From Actinernus sp. WN-2022 (Eukaryota; Cnidaria; Anthozoa; Actiniaria; Actinernidae): a DNA stretch of 64,000 nt. Location: the NCBI GenBank assembly GCA_030867875.1, contig JAOWCC010001501.1:22503036-22567035 (forward strand), read 5' to 3'. Of the stretch, positions 11,201-20,461 are shown piece after piece. How positions within the stretch are numbered: the stretch's first letter is position 1; every line of letters begins with the position of its first letter. The notes beneath the pieces were generated by a model that saw nothing but the letters and a program-made list of their open reading frames with translations, had not been told where the DNA came from and did not search any database. Made by a program: the position numbers and the translations under genes.

Positions 11201-14200
11201 GCAAGAAAACATTAATTATGATTATGTGATAGACGAATAACAAAGGAGACAATATAATAAAGACAAGGAAAGGAAAATAGGATACGAAAATAATCTCAAA
11301 TCCTTTTGGAAAAAGATTATTTCTTCACGGACCGGAATGATCTACAGCCGAGGGTTAACGCTATATATATACGTCAGCTGCTACTCGCTTCTCACGGCGG
11401 CTAGCATATCTTAATCAACGTTTAGCTACAGTTGGTTATACTAGTGCTTAACTACCCCGCCAACGCAGGGGGTGGCCTTCACCTCCTCGGAACCTGGAAT
11501 AGTACTGGCTATCCAAACAATGCCCTGAAACAATACAAACCCTAACCCTAAAACAATGGAATTCTTTGTCAGTGCAGTCCAAATGAGGTCCAATAAAATG
11601 CAAGGTTTTGAGAGGTGAAGGCCTCCTGCAACGCAGACCAACACTAGTTTTTACAGGAACATGTTATCTTTCTTCAAGAGATTTCCGTATCAATGTATCT
11701 TCTCATGCGTTAACAATAAATAATGGCAACAATACAAAAGGGAACGAACGGTACATGCGATCTGAAATGGGACAATACCAAAGGGTCTATTGATAATTAT
11801 ATAACCAGCGAATCAAACGTTTCTCCGAGACAAGTTTTCTTTGACTTGAGTTTTTGACTTGATATACGAGCAGGGCCTGGGCCTAATCACGTTCAGCCTC
11901 CTGATTGGTTGGCTTATTATCATATGGGGGTGTTTCGTTGCTAGCGGACACAATGATCTACCCGCACGTGAGCTCGCCGATAAGCTAGAGAGTGAGAAGG
12001 AGTTTTCCGGTAAGTTGGAATGGGCCTTTTGCAGCTATTTTGTTAATAGTACGATTCGGTAGGCTTTTAGTAAGTTAAGAACGGAGACAAGCATAGTAAT
12101 CAAATATCTCAATCAACCCAACTCAGAGTGGGCGTTTAATAGCACACCGCAGCAAAACGTTCTGTTCCACAGGCCGAAAGAATGAAGGCTCTGGGGTACA
12201 AATCGAGGCAATCCTTTGTTTTTGCCAGGTCAGCCTCGTAGTGAGGGATGGTCAAAATGAGGCTCACCTGGCAAAAACAAAGGATTGCCTCGATTTGAAT
12301 CCAAGATGGCCACCAGGTGAAAAGAGTGAATCCCCAGAGACAAAGGGCATGGCGGCCATGTTGGTGCCCCAACAAAAGAACCTAACGAGGAATCTATTGT
12401 TTAAGGGCACCAACATGGCGGCTTTGACGTCAAGTGAAAGCCAGCAATACAAGTTTCCGAGGGCTTATTAAAACCTTTTAAATAAATAATGTTCTAATTT
12501 AGTAACTCACAGTTAGGCTTAGCTTTAAAGTAGTTTTTCTGTTTTTTTGCGTAAGAGTTCGCATACGTGCCTAAAATTAGAAACATGGGTGCTTGCCTTT
12601 GCTTTCTTTCAGTTTGGCGGGAAACTGGCGGAACGCGCGCGTTCTGGACTAATCAAAAGCGCATGCGCGTGACGTATTGCTGCGGTGTGGTTTAATAGGC
12701 TAAGCAATAACTTCTGCCTTATTGGTTCACTTTGAAGAACTAAGACCATACAGTGCCTCTACCTGGAGGTTTAGAAATTGAGGTTAGTCTACTTTCGGGG
12801 CTTGGGAAAGAACATTTGATGATCTTGCATCCCCCTTCCCCTCATAGAGCTCATGAGAGGGAAGCAAGGGTGACCGGCGTGCGGTTATCAAGTTAGAGCT
12901 CGCCTCTTACCAGTGTGACTCGGGTTCGATTCCCGGACTAGGCGTCATATGTGAGTTGAGGTTATTGGTATCTCCCTTGCTTCGAGGGTTTTTCTCTGGG
13001 ATTTTCTGTGGGATTTTCTCTGAGTTTTCCGGTTTTCCTCCCTCCACGAAAACAAACCTAAATTCCAATTCGATCTCTGAAATCAAGTGCACGTATAAAA
13101 CGAGCTACTTGAAGATCCCAGGGGCGGATTTAGGGGGGGGGGGGGTGGATTGGGTGGCTAGCCACCCCCCTTTAGACTCTAGAATGTCAGATTTCCTGGC
13201 CTTCCGAGAGCAGCTCTTCAAGCTCGTACGATATTTACTTTACTTACTTACGTTATTCATACTTATTTACCATTTTGTTTCGCTTTTATTTTTATGGAAC
13301 TGTATTTATGTAATAGTTGTATTATTCTGACCTTCATAAATTAAAGCCATGCAGAATATTTATTATATCCCGAAAAAAATAATGTATTCAAAATGTATTC
13401 AAATGTTTGCAACTATCCCCCCCCCCCCCCCCCCCCCCTTCAAAAATTCCTAGTTGCCCCCCTGGATCCTCATTGTATATGGGTAAATATACCTTGAAGA
13501 GGTGAAGAGATCTCAAACATACTTACACTTACGTCTTACGAAATCCACTCCAAAGCAATATTTTATTCAAATTGTAACAGGGTTCCCATGGTCAGGGAAA
13601 AGCCAGGGAAAACCCTATTTTTTTTCAAGGTGAGGAAATTGTCAGAGAATTTAGGATTTGGTCAGAGAAATCCCAAATTTCAATGAAAAGTCAGTGAAAA
13701 CACAGGCAACCCAAGCTCTAATTGTGCGTATTTGTCATAGGGGAACTACTAAACGGGAAAAATCAGGAATTTTACCACTATTGACAGGTTAAAATCAACT
13801 GAAATAAACATACCTTTGCTCCAAATAAACGACAAAAGACAACAGATAGAGCAAAGGTATGTTTATTTCAGTTGATCTTAACCTATCAATAGTGGTAAAA
13901 TTCGTGATTTCCCTCGTTTAGTAGTTCCCCTATATATACTGACAAATACACACAATTAGAGCTTGGGTTGCCTGTGCTGAAAAGTGAGGGAATTTTTATT
14001 TTCAGGCTTCACATACTTATTTCTCTTGGCTGTTTTAGCACGCCCCGTGATGCACTGCTGTCCCAAAATAGCGATTGAATATTTGGAAAAAAATACTAGC
14101 GTGCACTGCACTGGAGGTCAGTGAAAAATGCTTCTTGGTCGGTGAAATCACAGGCAGCCCAATATATGGGTTTGTGCATGAAAATAGAATATATGTATGG

Positions 14201-15503
14201 AGTTTTATAAATCCTTTCAAATTGCCGTACAATGTATAAATAAACAATACCTTTTTTCTTCCATGTTGTTTCCTTTGTGTTTTTTTCTTGTCTTGGAACC
14301 ATTTTAGGCTGTTTTGGGGAGTTTTTCATCCACCTCGACTCACCACGCAAAAACGTATGTTTATTTATACATTGTACGGCAATTTGAAAGGATTTATAAA
14401 ACGGCATCGGCATATCTTCTATTTTCATGCACAAACCCATATATTGGGCTGCCTGTGGTGAAATGTCAGGAATTTTTTCCCCTGCAAATGTGTGGGAACC
14501 CTGTGTAAGTAAGGGAATTATTTTGATTGCAGACGACGAACTGAGTGACGGATCGTATTCGGAATCGTATCATTTCCGCTATGGAGTTGTACATACTTCA
14601 TATGACCCACGAGAAGAAGACGAACTTTGCCTAAAAGAAGGTCAACGCGTAACGGACGTGAGGGACACCAAGAGAAAAGGGTGGATGAAGGTAATAACAA
14701 ACAAGGCCCCTTTCCCTTAGCCTCTTGGGGAGTCACGCGTTATCACCCCACCCCACGGGCTGAGAACGCGTGGCCTTCCAAACACGACTTTAGGGCACCG
14801 CGACGAACTTATGCTCTGCTGGTCAACAATAACGGAGGAGATTGTTCAAATACAAGTTTGGTCAATTTTCAGGGCTTAGAAAACTCGTAGCGAATTGCAG
14901 ATTAAGAAACCTTGCACAGGCCTTTTTTGAAATATATATTTAACGAGGAAGGCTCATCACCAGAGGTGCTTTTCATGAGGGACCTCAGATATGAATTTTA
15001 AAATTAAAACAAACTTACAAAAAGCTAACTAACCGACCAATTAACGATATCTATATTATTAAATTTCATGCGCCTGTCTTTGTGTGTGTGTGTCTGTGTG
15101 TTTGTTCCAGCGATCTGATTGGTCGAATAATGTCCGCCGTTCAGCGATCTAATTGGTCGAATAATGTCCGCCGTTCAGCGATCTGATTGGTCAAACAAAC
15201 ACAAAAACTTTCGATCCACTCTGAATTCAAGCTTAGCTGTGTTTCTTATCTCTCTTCTAAGGCTTAAAATCCACTTTAGACTGTGAATTACCACCTTTTT
15301 TCTCGCTCATTTGGCTACGAACTAATAAGGTCTGGATGTTTATGCCATTACCTTTCTCTTCCTTTCTCTGTTCCGTTTCCCTTTCCTTTAAGTAATATTA
15401 ACCTTTGCATTTCATTTTTTAGGGCACTATAGATGGTATCGACGGTTATTTTCGCACAAGTCACGTCATGATATACCATGAGAAAGAATCAGATGAAGAT
15501 TAG
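885..15503 (+). CDS. Receptor-like protein: signal peptide, Cys-rich/EGF-like ectodomain, one TM, cytoplasmic SH3 (about 14 exons)
   Basis: Proposed coding exons: 885-950, 1651-1699, 3175-3201, 4075-4145, 4348-4428, 5905-6025, 6937-6983, 7775-7915, 9765-9805, 10048-10194, 10935 to about 11117, 11874-12009, 14533-14690, 15423-15503. All have AG/GT borders and reading phases agree except around 9765-9805. The start is the ATG of a signal peptide (MPILLFLAVLFFGTSHC). The ectodomain reads as beta-rich, then Cys-rich (CKPVNC, CKPVHNC, CNKCG, LDCHHG, CVCDEGW, HWCNL), which looks EGF-like near its end. Exon 11874-12009 gives a 22-residue hydrophobic span, and the last two exons form an SH3 domain ending YHEKESDED-stop. 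I do not recognise the full protein. By inference it is a type I surface protein that recruits proline-rich partners through its tail. The N gap lies in intron 2, so an exon could be missing there. Confidence 0.68.
1247..1368. mobile_element. Palindromic MITE, GCGCTAATC family
   Basis: Left arm GGTTCCTGAAAGGCTGATTA pairs with the right arm around GCGCTAATCGGGCTTCCAGG. A second copy lies at 62411-62530 with the same ends. No coding capacity. Confidence 0.7.
1779..1878. other. Assembly gap (100 N)
   Basis: One hundred N in a row, a round number typical of a scaffold gap of unknown length. It lies in intron 2 of the receptor-like gene. ORFs drawn across it are meaningless. Confidence 0.98.
2061..2240. 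mobile_element. MITE-like inverted repeat (GGGCCGGAC ends)
   Basis: GAGGGCCGGAC at 2062 pairs with GTCCGGCCCTC at 2230-2240, and an inner CGGGCCGGA/TCCGGCCCTG pair lies between. Confidence 0.5.
2730..2832. mobile_element. Near-perfect palindromic MITE (CAACCTCG family) with 9-bp TSD
   Basis: The 103-bp element starts CAACCTCGTTCCCAGG and ends with its reverse complement; the arms meet at GAAACTTTCGAC. It is flanked by exact direct repeats GCTGGCGGG (2721-2729 and 2833-2841). A half copy sits just upstream, around 2660-2715. Confidence 0.88.
3175..3201 (+). CDS. Candidate 27-nt micro-exon of the receptor-like gene
   Basis: The sequence TTTAG/ACATGACGG...AAAA/GTAAGC gives a 27-nt exon (Y-MTVANDGK) with phase 1 on both sides. 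It keeps the frame whether included or skipped. It fits the flanking exons, which read ...ESYAIQF and NFRILMTSRENG. It is short, so transcript evidence decides. Confidence 0.45.
4503..4684. repeat. Imperfect inverted repeat
   Basis: GCATAAGCAACATACGCAGA and TACTGCGTATGTTGCTTGCG face each other about 100 bases apart, with inner ATTAGC matches. It is probably an old MITE; no TSD could be fixed. Confidence 0.4.
4774..4964. mobile_element. Palindromic MITE (TAGCCTGC ends) with 10-bp TSD
   Basis: TAGCCTGCTTTCAGGCGGTA pairs with the right end. The inner arms carry GCGGCCGCCATATTGGCC and its mate. Exact flanking repeats CCAGATGCCT lie at 4764-4773 and 4965-4974. It is in intron 5 of the receptor-like gene. 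Confidence 0.86.
5048..5134. mobile_element. CAACCTCG-family MITE with 9-bp TSD
   Basis: It starts CAACCTCGTTTCCAGGGTCT and ends GGGAACGACGTTGG. It is flanked by ACAAAACAG at 5039-5047 and 5135-5143. The inner part is diverged. It lies in an intron of the receptor-like gene. Confidence 0.75.
6455..6812. mobile_element. TIR element carrying a tRNA-like segment
   Basis: GAGTTCCTAAAGGAGAGGAA at the left pairs with TTCCTCTCCTTAGGAGCTC at the right. The flanks share GTGTTTCTCAG (6444-6454 and 6813-6823). Inside, 6571-6640 has an A-box-like TAGTGTAGTGGTT and a B-box GGTTCGAAT. It lies in an intron of the receptor-like gene. Confidence 0.65.
6571..6640 (+). other. tRNA-like pol III promoter segment (not a tRNA gene)
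   Basis: TAGTGTAGTGGTT and GGGGTTCGAATTAC have A-box and B-box spacing, with a possible anticodon arm CCTTACGAGTAAGG. The acceptor ends do not pair, so a working tRNA is unlikely. Confidence 0.4.
7206..7610. mobile_element. MITE with nested palindrome
   Basis: The left arm around AAAATATTTTCTCTCGCGCG and CACGTGAC pairs with GTCACGTGAC...CGCGCGAGAGAAAATATTT on the right. A second palindrome (about 7378-7524, GGCGTCGAAATATGCCCTGA) sits inside. It is an intronic element. Confidence 0.68.
9825..9928. mobile_element. Palindromic MITE (TATAGGCACTGAGTGATAT)
   Basis: Arms TATAGGCACTGAGTGATAT and ATATCACTCAGTGCCTATA enclose about 50 bases. It starts about 20 bases after the donor of the short exon 9765-9805. 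A related inverted copy of GTAAGTATCGCTAT occurs near 9445. Confidence 0.7.
10538..10607. mobile_element. Short MITE (TAGCCTGC ends) with 9-bp TSD
   Basis: A 70-bp element runs from TAGCCTGCTATG to CATAGCAGGCTA, flanked by TGCTATCCC at 10529-10537 and 10608-10616. The termini match those of 4774-4964. Confidence 0.82.
10935..11240 (+). CDS. Exon 11: EGF-like end plus an alternative membrane segment with its own stop
   Basis: The acceptor CTGTAG precedes IPLDCHHGKRVGSVCVCDEG, and the frame stays open to a stop at 11238-11240. Read through, it encodes a hydrophobic segment (about SIMIAVSFAGVLIMANSIII) and a short tail ending NYDYVIDE-stop. To reach the next exon in phase 0 a donor inside this exon is needed. 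GCT/GTATCC after 11117 would join SIMIA to the next exon's GLGLITFSLL and make one continuous membrane span. This donor is weak, so two isoforms (short tail, or SH3 tail) are possible. Confidence 0.5.
   Translation: MPLDCHHGKRVGSVCVCDEGWGTDTSVVPNGDLRYIFHWCNLKILSKPTLTMRVQRSIMIAVSFAGVLIMANSIIIYSCHFKLVWTLMMQENINYDYVIDE
12143..12689. mobile_element. CACACCGC-ended MITE with 9-bp TSD, carrying nested palindromes
   Basis: It starts CACACCGCAGCAAAACGTTC and ends GTATTGCTGCGGTGTG. It is flanked by GTTTAATAG at 12134-12142 and 12690-12698. Inside are two hairpins: one with arms GGCAATCCTTTGTTTTTGCC (12207-12297), and one with CACCAACATGGCGG (12348-12425) that is also present at 49200-49300. Confidence 0.85.
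12886..13110 (+). mobile_element. tRNA-derived SINE
   Basis: The head contains GGGTTCGATTCCCGG (B box) after a degenerate A box. The body reads ATATGTGAGTTGAGGTTATT, GAGGGTTTTTCTCTGGG and TTTTCCTCCCTCC. The same body occurs at 57290-57497 on the minus strand, which supports a SINE family. Confidence 0.7.
13578..14503. mobile_element. CAGGGTTCCCA-ended element with two nested hairpins
   Basis: The ends CAGGGTTCCCATGG and TGTGGGAACCCTG are inverted and hAT-like (CAGGG). Inside are two long palindromes, 13701-13976 (CACAGGCAACCCAAGCTC arms) and 14147-14461 (CACAGGCAGCCCAATATATG arms). The element ends 29 bases before SH3 exon 14533. A fragment of the second palindrome recurs at 38085-38225. Confidence 0.65.
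14533..15503 (+). CDS. Last two exons: cytoplasmic SH3 domain (14533-14690, 15423-15503)
   Basis: The exons join in phase 0 and encode a canonical SH3 core. YDPREEDELCLKEGQ matches the ALYDY and DELSF region with its acidic RT loop. Next come DVRDTKRKGW and GWMKGTIDGIDGYFRTSHV, matching the GWWKG, GxxGxFP and NYV elements. The second conserved Trp is Met (GWMKG) and the usual Pro after F is Arg, so the peptide-binding surface may be altered. SH3 domains bind proline-rich peptides. Its position after the membrane segment puts it in the cytoplasm. The stop is TAG at 15501. Confidence 0.8.
15108..15195 (+). repeat. 34-bp tandem repeat, about 2.5 copies
   Basis: The unit CAGCGATCTGATTGGTCGAA...GTCCGCCGTT is repeated head to tail, with an ATTGG motif in each copy. 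It is in the last intron of the receptor-like gene. Confidence 0.7.
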
Positions 15504-16590
15504 CTATCGTGCCGTTACCAGACTGCATTACTACATAGCTATCGTGCGGTTACCAGACTGCATTATTTAGTACATAGCATGCTTGCCGAGACTTCTGTAA
15601 TTTGTTTCAGTCATGTTTAATTTTTTTCGGCAAGGCTGATCGCACGGCTGTACGATGTTAGTTTATTGTACACTATATTTTGGTTCGGCAGATCGCCTCT
15701 TCAGGGATTGTATCTAAGCTAAGTAAGGAATACGAATAGTCGTCGTCATTTTATACAGTAGAGATATATGCAACACTCGTTGAATTTCGTTTTTAATCTA
15801 GAGACTCAGAAATGCTATTTACAGTGATCTCCAGGGAAGTTGTAATCCCCTGAACCCACCCTCTGGATCCGCCTCTGTGATGTAATGAAATACATGCAAT
15901 ATACGTAAACAAAAGTAGAAACGGAGGTAATTATGCGGATTGTGACTATGGAGATGACAATATAAAAAAAAGTGTTATATTGTAAATAAATAGTATTATA
16001 TTCCATCACGTCTGTTCATTCTTTGAGGTTCTAAGGTGTTCCCCTTGCTTTACCTGTGACGCGCGGTCATAATGGGGCGAGGACCCCATTATCACTCCTT
16101 TCTGTATTTCTCCTGAAGAAGAGCCGGCAATTACTGCACAGCGGAGGGGGGGGGGGGACTCAGATTGCGTGACGAGGTCGTGAGAACAGGACCCCTTAAA
16201 GGTACGGTTGCGAGAATTTTTACCCAAAAAGGAGCGCCGAGCGTACCCGTCAGTTCAATATAGGGAATACCGTTGGACCTGTTCTAGAGTTTATGTTTGT
16301 TCATGTGCGCTGTATCGTATCTCAGTATAGAGCAGCTTTCTTTTGAGTTGGAAATTAAATGTGGCACGAAAATAGCCGTAGGGTACCGGCGTAACTATAC
16401 TCATCCGCAGGCATCTCCAGTACAGGTAACCCAATTTAAGATTTGTTTTTCGCGGTTTCCGATACTTTATAGAGCCTGAGAAGACAGCCGCCCCACTGAC
16501 GCGATAACTACGATGGACGAGAAGGGCCACTTTCGACTTCCGAGTTTATGTGCATGAGCAACATTTGATAGCATTTTCAGTCCTCTTTAT
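15504..16590. other. 3' flank of the receptor-like gene; no further gene seen
   Basis: This holds the presumed 3' UTR, with a short direct repeat (AGCTATCGTGC...TTACCAGACTGCATTA at 15502-15565). No convincing coding exon or canonical AATAAA site near the stop was found. Confidence 0.5.
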
Positions 16591-16593
16591 TAA

Positions 16594-16926
16594 TGAAGAT
16601 CCAGTGAGCAGCACAGGACTATGGCAGCTTGAATTGTTTTATTGATCCTTCGCGTTTCGTCCGAGTCTTCAGACTTTTCAAGTCCTGGAAAGGCATATTT
16701 TACAAGTATTTAATTACTGATGTAGTCTTTATTCCCGGTCTGCCATGCCCTTCCGGGACTTTACGTTAGATCATCGATGTAGATCACGTTGTACAGGGTT
16801 TAAATAAACCCAACGTTGTAAAGATAGTCAGTTGTATATCCCTGAAGACTCAGACGAAATGCGTAGGAACAATAAAACAATTCAAGTTACCATAGTCTTG
16901 TGCTCAGTGCTCACTGGATCTCCATA
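16594..16926. mobile_element. Inverted-repeat element
   Basis: AGATCCAGTGAGCAGCACAG and GAATTGTTTTATT on the left pair with AATAAAACAATTC and GTGCTCACTGGATCT on the right. The middle carries TTCGTCCGAGTCTTCAGA and its mate. Confidence 0.6.
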
Positions 16927-17411
16927 ATAAGAAGTCGGAACTCACGGAAGTCGGAAAACTCAGAAGTCGATAGTCAGAAGTCTTTCTTTTTTGGTTAAAG
17001 AACCTACAAACTCGGAAATATACGAATAAATTATATATATATATGGTTTACACCTCTTATCTTTCATATACAAAGCCATGATCGTAATCGTAATAAACGA
17101 AAAAATTGGCCGCGCGAAAATGGAAGGAGACTGGCACGAGAGAGGAGCTGGTACATACTAGCGCTAAATGCACTCCTATCCAGGTTCACCACCCCTCCCT
17201 TAGCCGCCAACGAGTGATTAATAGGTACTTCGTGTATGCTGAATTGTAGCGTCCCTCGATGTTTTGCACAGTTCGCAACCCCCGTACTAACTTCGGTAAC
17301 CAATGTAACTTAGTCTTAGGTAACTTAGGTAACTTTGTAACTTCTGTAACATTGTAACTTCAATAACTTTGTAACCCCCGTAACTTCTGTAACCCCCGTA
17401 ACTTCCGTAAC

Positions 17412-18524
17412 CAGGAGACCATCACCTAAGAGAACTGATCTCGTACCCTATGATAGTCTGCGCCAATCTATTTTTGGCTCAGTGGACGTCACGATGCTAT
17501 TTTAAGATTCGGTTCCAGCTCCTCACGGATTTTCATCGCTCCATCTCATGAATTCAACCTTGATATCAACAAAGAAAGAGGGGCGATGGTGCGAAGCTTC
17601 AAAACTGGCTCTGAATTATCAAGGGCACCCAACGAAGTTTTCGGTTAAAAAGCTGTTCTGGAGAGTAAGTTAGCCTAAAACTTTCAGATTTGAAAAAATT
17701 GTCCCTAGAAAATTGTTTTCTGAAATACTGGCTAGAAAATTTGTTTTCAATCCCTAGAAAATTATAGAAGAAAAGGGAGACTAAAAGGTTTCCCCTAAAA
17801 TATTCGTACGTCCCAATTCGTCTAATCAATAGAGTCAGAACAACACATTTCCATTCCCTAAGAATTGCCTAAAGGAAAAAAGAATCCCTAAAAAATGCGT
17901 ACCTCCACAAAACTTTGCAACATGAAGCCGTTACTTGGGCTAGAAAATTCTTGTTATGTTCTAGACTACTAACAAATTCGTAGGCCGGGAATATTTTGCC
18001 ATAGTATTTTCGGTTGACGCGATTTCCACCTAGAAAATCCGAACAGCTAATAGCTTTCTAGAATACGTCAAAAGACATAGTAGGCGCCTTTATAAATGGC
18101 TAGATAAGCTGCAAACAACTGGTTTCAAACGAATTTCAAAAAGTACTCGTTGGGTGCCCTTGAATTATGTGTTGCTCCCTGAACTTACTACACGGACGGG
18201 TATGGGACAGATCTGACCTGATCTGACTTGAAGACTCGAGAAAATGAACTTTGAATTTAATATAAGCTACGGAGTGTAATTTGAAAACCCGTCAAAAATA
18301 TTGCCGTTTGGATTTGACTGGGAAACTGTAGGCTGTATTAAGCCAGACCCGTAAGAAATTCGGATGTGACCTGGAAGCCGTGAAAAGAAACTGGAGTGAC
18401 CTGAATTTCGTTAAACTATCAAAGGAAATGAAGCCGTATTCCGTTCAGTTTGTAGCCGGAGCGAGACTATCATGGGGAGAGAGGCTGGTATGGGGGATCG
18501 GTTCTCTTAGGTGGTGGTCTCTTG
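17412..18524. mobile_element. TIR element inserted in the GTAAC satellite
   Basis: The left end CAGGAGACCATCACCTAAGA pairs with the right end TCTTAGGTGGTGGTCTCTTG. CCGTAAC flanks both sides (17405-17411, 18525-18531), although the array itself repeats this word. It carries the nested element 17620-18162. Confidence 0.78.
17620..18162. mobile_element. Nested TIR element with 6-bp TSD AATTAT
   Basis: CAAGGGCACCCAACGA at the left and TCGTTGGGTGCCCTTG at the right are perfect inverted ends. AATTAT flanks it at 17614-17619 and 18163-18168. The body has repeated CCCTAGAAAAT-type motifs and no ORF of note. Confidence 0.83.
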
Positions 18525-19639
18525 CCGTAACCTTGTAACTTCAATAACTTCGGTAACCCCCGTAACTTCTGTAACTTAGTAACTTCGGTAACCTTGTAAC
18601 TTTTGTAATTATGTTAACTTCTGTAACTTCAGTAACCCCTTGTAACTTCTGTAACCTTGTAACTTCTCAGTGTAGCTTCAGTTGTAACCCCCGTAACTTC
18701 TTTAACTTTGTAACTCCCGTATAACTTTGTAACCCCCATAACTTTGTAACTTCTGTAACTTTGTAACCACCGTAACTTCGTAACTTATGTAACCTTGTAA
18801 CTTCAATAACTTCGTAACCCCCGTAACTTTTGTAACCCCGGTAACTTTGTAACCCCTGTACTAACTTCGGTAACCTATGTAACTTCGGTATAACTTTGTA
18901 ATTTCTGTAACCCCTGTAACTTCGGTAACTTCCGTATAACCTTGTAACTTCAATAACTTCGGTAACTCCCGTAACTTCTGTAACCCCTGTAACCTCGGTA
19001 ACTTCCGTATAACCTTGTAACTTCAATAACTTCGGTAACCCCCGTAACTTCTGTAACCTTGTAACTTCAATAACTTTGTAACCCCCGTAACTTCTGTAAC
19101 TCCGGTAACTTTGTAACCCCCGTACTAACTTCGGTAACCTATACATGTAACTTCGGCAACTTTGTAACTTCTGTAACCCCCGTAACTTCCGTAACCTTGT
19201 AACTTCAATAACTTCGGTAACCCAAGGAACTTCAATAACTTCGATAATCCCCGTAACTTCTATAACTTCGGTAACCCCCGTAACTTCTGTAACTTCGGTA
19301 ACCCCCGTAACTTCTCGGTAACTTCGTAACTTCTGTGACCGGCCTTCTGTAACTTAGTAACTTCGGTATCCTTGTAACTTCTGTAGCTTTGTAACTAACT
19401 CCGTAATTTCTGTAACACCCGTAACTTCGGTAACTTCTGTAACTGGCCCCCGTAACTTCGGTAACTTCCGTAACCTTGTAACTTCAATAACTTCGGTAAC
19501 CCTCGTAACTTCTGTAACTTCGGTAACCCCCGTAACTTTGTAACCTCCATAACTTTGTAACTTCTGTAACTTTGTAACTTAATAACTTTGTAATCCCCGT
19601 AACGCTGTTACTTCGGTAACACATAGGCAATATATAATG

Positions 19640-20430
19640 TTTGTATAAAATCAGGACCTAAGACCCCCTTTTGTGAAAACATGCCTGATATTGTATGCCT
19701 TTAGCTTTAAAAGCCAGTAACTCGTGTTTTTGCCGTTTTATTGAAAGGGCAAATGACAGTTTAAGACTTTTCTGGCCTTTCTATCCCATAATTGATCTCT
19801 AGGTATTTTATGTGGGGGTGAGGCGTATGGCGCAACGATTTGCTTAGTGGAAGACGTACATTTCCCAGTAGGTCTGAGAAAAAAAGTGCATTTTTTAGAT
19901 GAAAACGTTGAAAAGTGAGTTACTGGCTTTAAAGCCCACAGCTACACATTAATTTACTTGTGTAACTTATTCGAAGTGGCGCCATTTCTCGAGCTTTTAA
20001 TGGATTTCGATGCACTATACGGCAATACAACGTTCTCTTCCTGTGGATTACGTTTAAATGATGTAATTTTGCCGTATTTTCAGTAGAAATACCAGAAAAT
20101 GGCGTTTTCCTAACCTAACCTTAATCTCTCAAAGTTACTTGTGTAACCTAAATTTCAAAGTGGCGCCATTATTCGAGCTTTTAATGGATTTCGATGCACT
20201 ACACGGCAATACAACGTTCTCTTCCTGTAGATTAAGTTTAATTGATTGAATTTTGCCGTATTTTGAGTAAAAATACCCGCAGAAAATGGCGTTTTTCTAA
20301 CCTAACCCTAACCTCTAGCTCTCAAATAAAGAAGTTATGGGATAGATCTCACACAAGTAAATTATGGGATAGAAAGGCCAGAAAAGTCTTAAACTGTCAT
20401 TTGCCCTTTCAAGTGAAAACATGCCTGATA
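19640..20430. repeat. Complex repeat with 170-bp direct duplication and inverted flanks
   Basis: Two direct copies (about 19955-20120 and 20128-20300) share TTTTAATGGATTTCGATGCA and GGCAATACAACGTTCTCTTC. They are enclosed by inverted AAAGGGCAAATGACAGTTTA blocks (19744 and about 20390). Confidence 0.65.
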
Positions 20431-20461
20431 TATTTATACTTAAATAAAATGAGAAATTAGA

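Larger units (their letters stand above)
17276..19618. repeat. GTAAC satellite array, interrupted by nested transposons
   Basis: Units such as GTAACTTCTGTAACCCCC and GTAACTTCGGTAAC repeat over 17276-17411 and 18525-19618, roughly 1.2 kb of array. The stretch between (17412-18524) is inserted DNA. The long minus-strand frame through the array is only a translation of the repeat (RSYRSYGGY). Confidence 0.9.
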
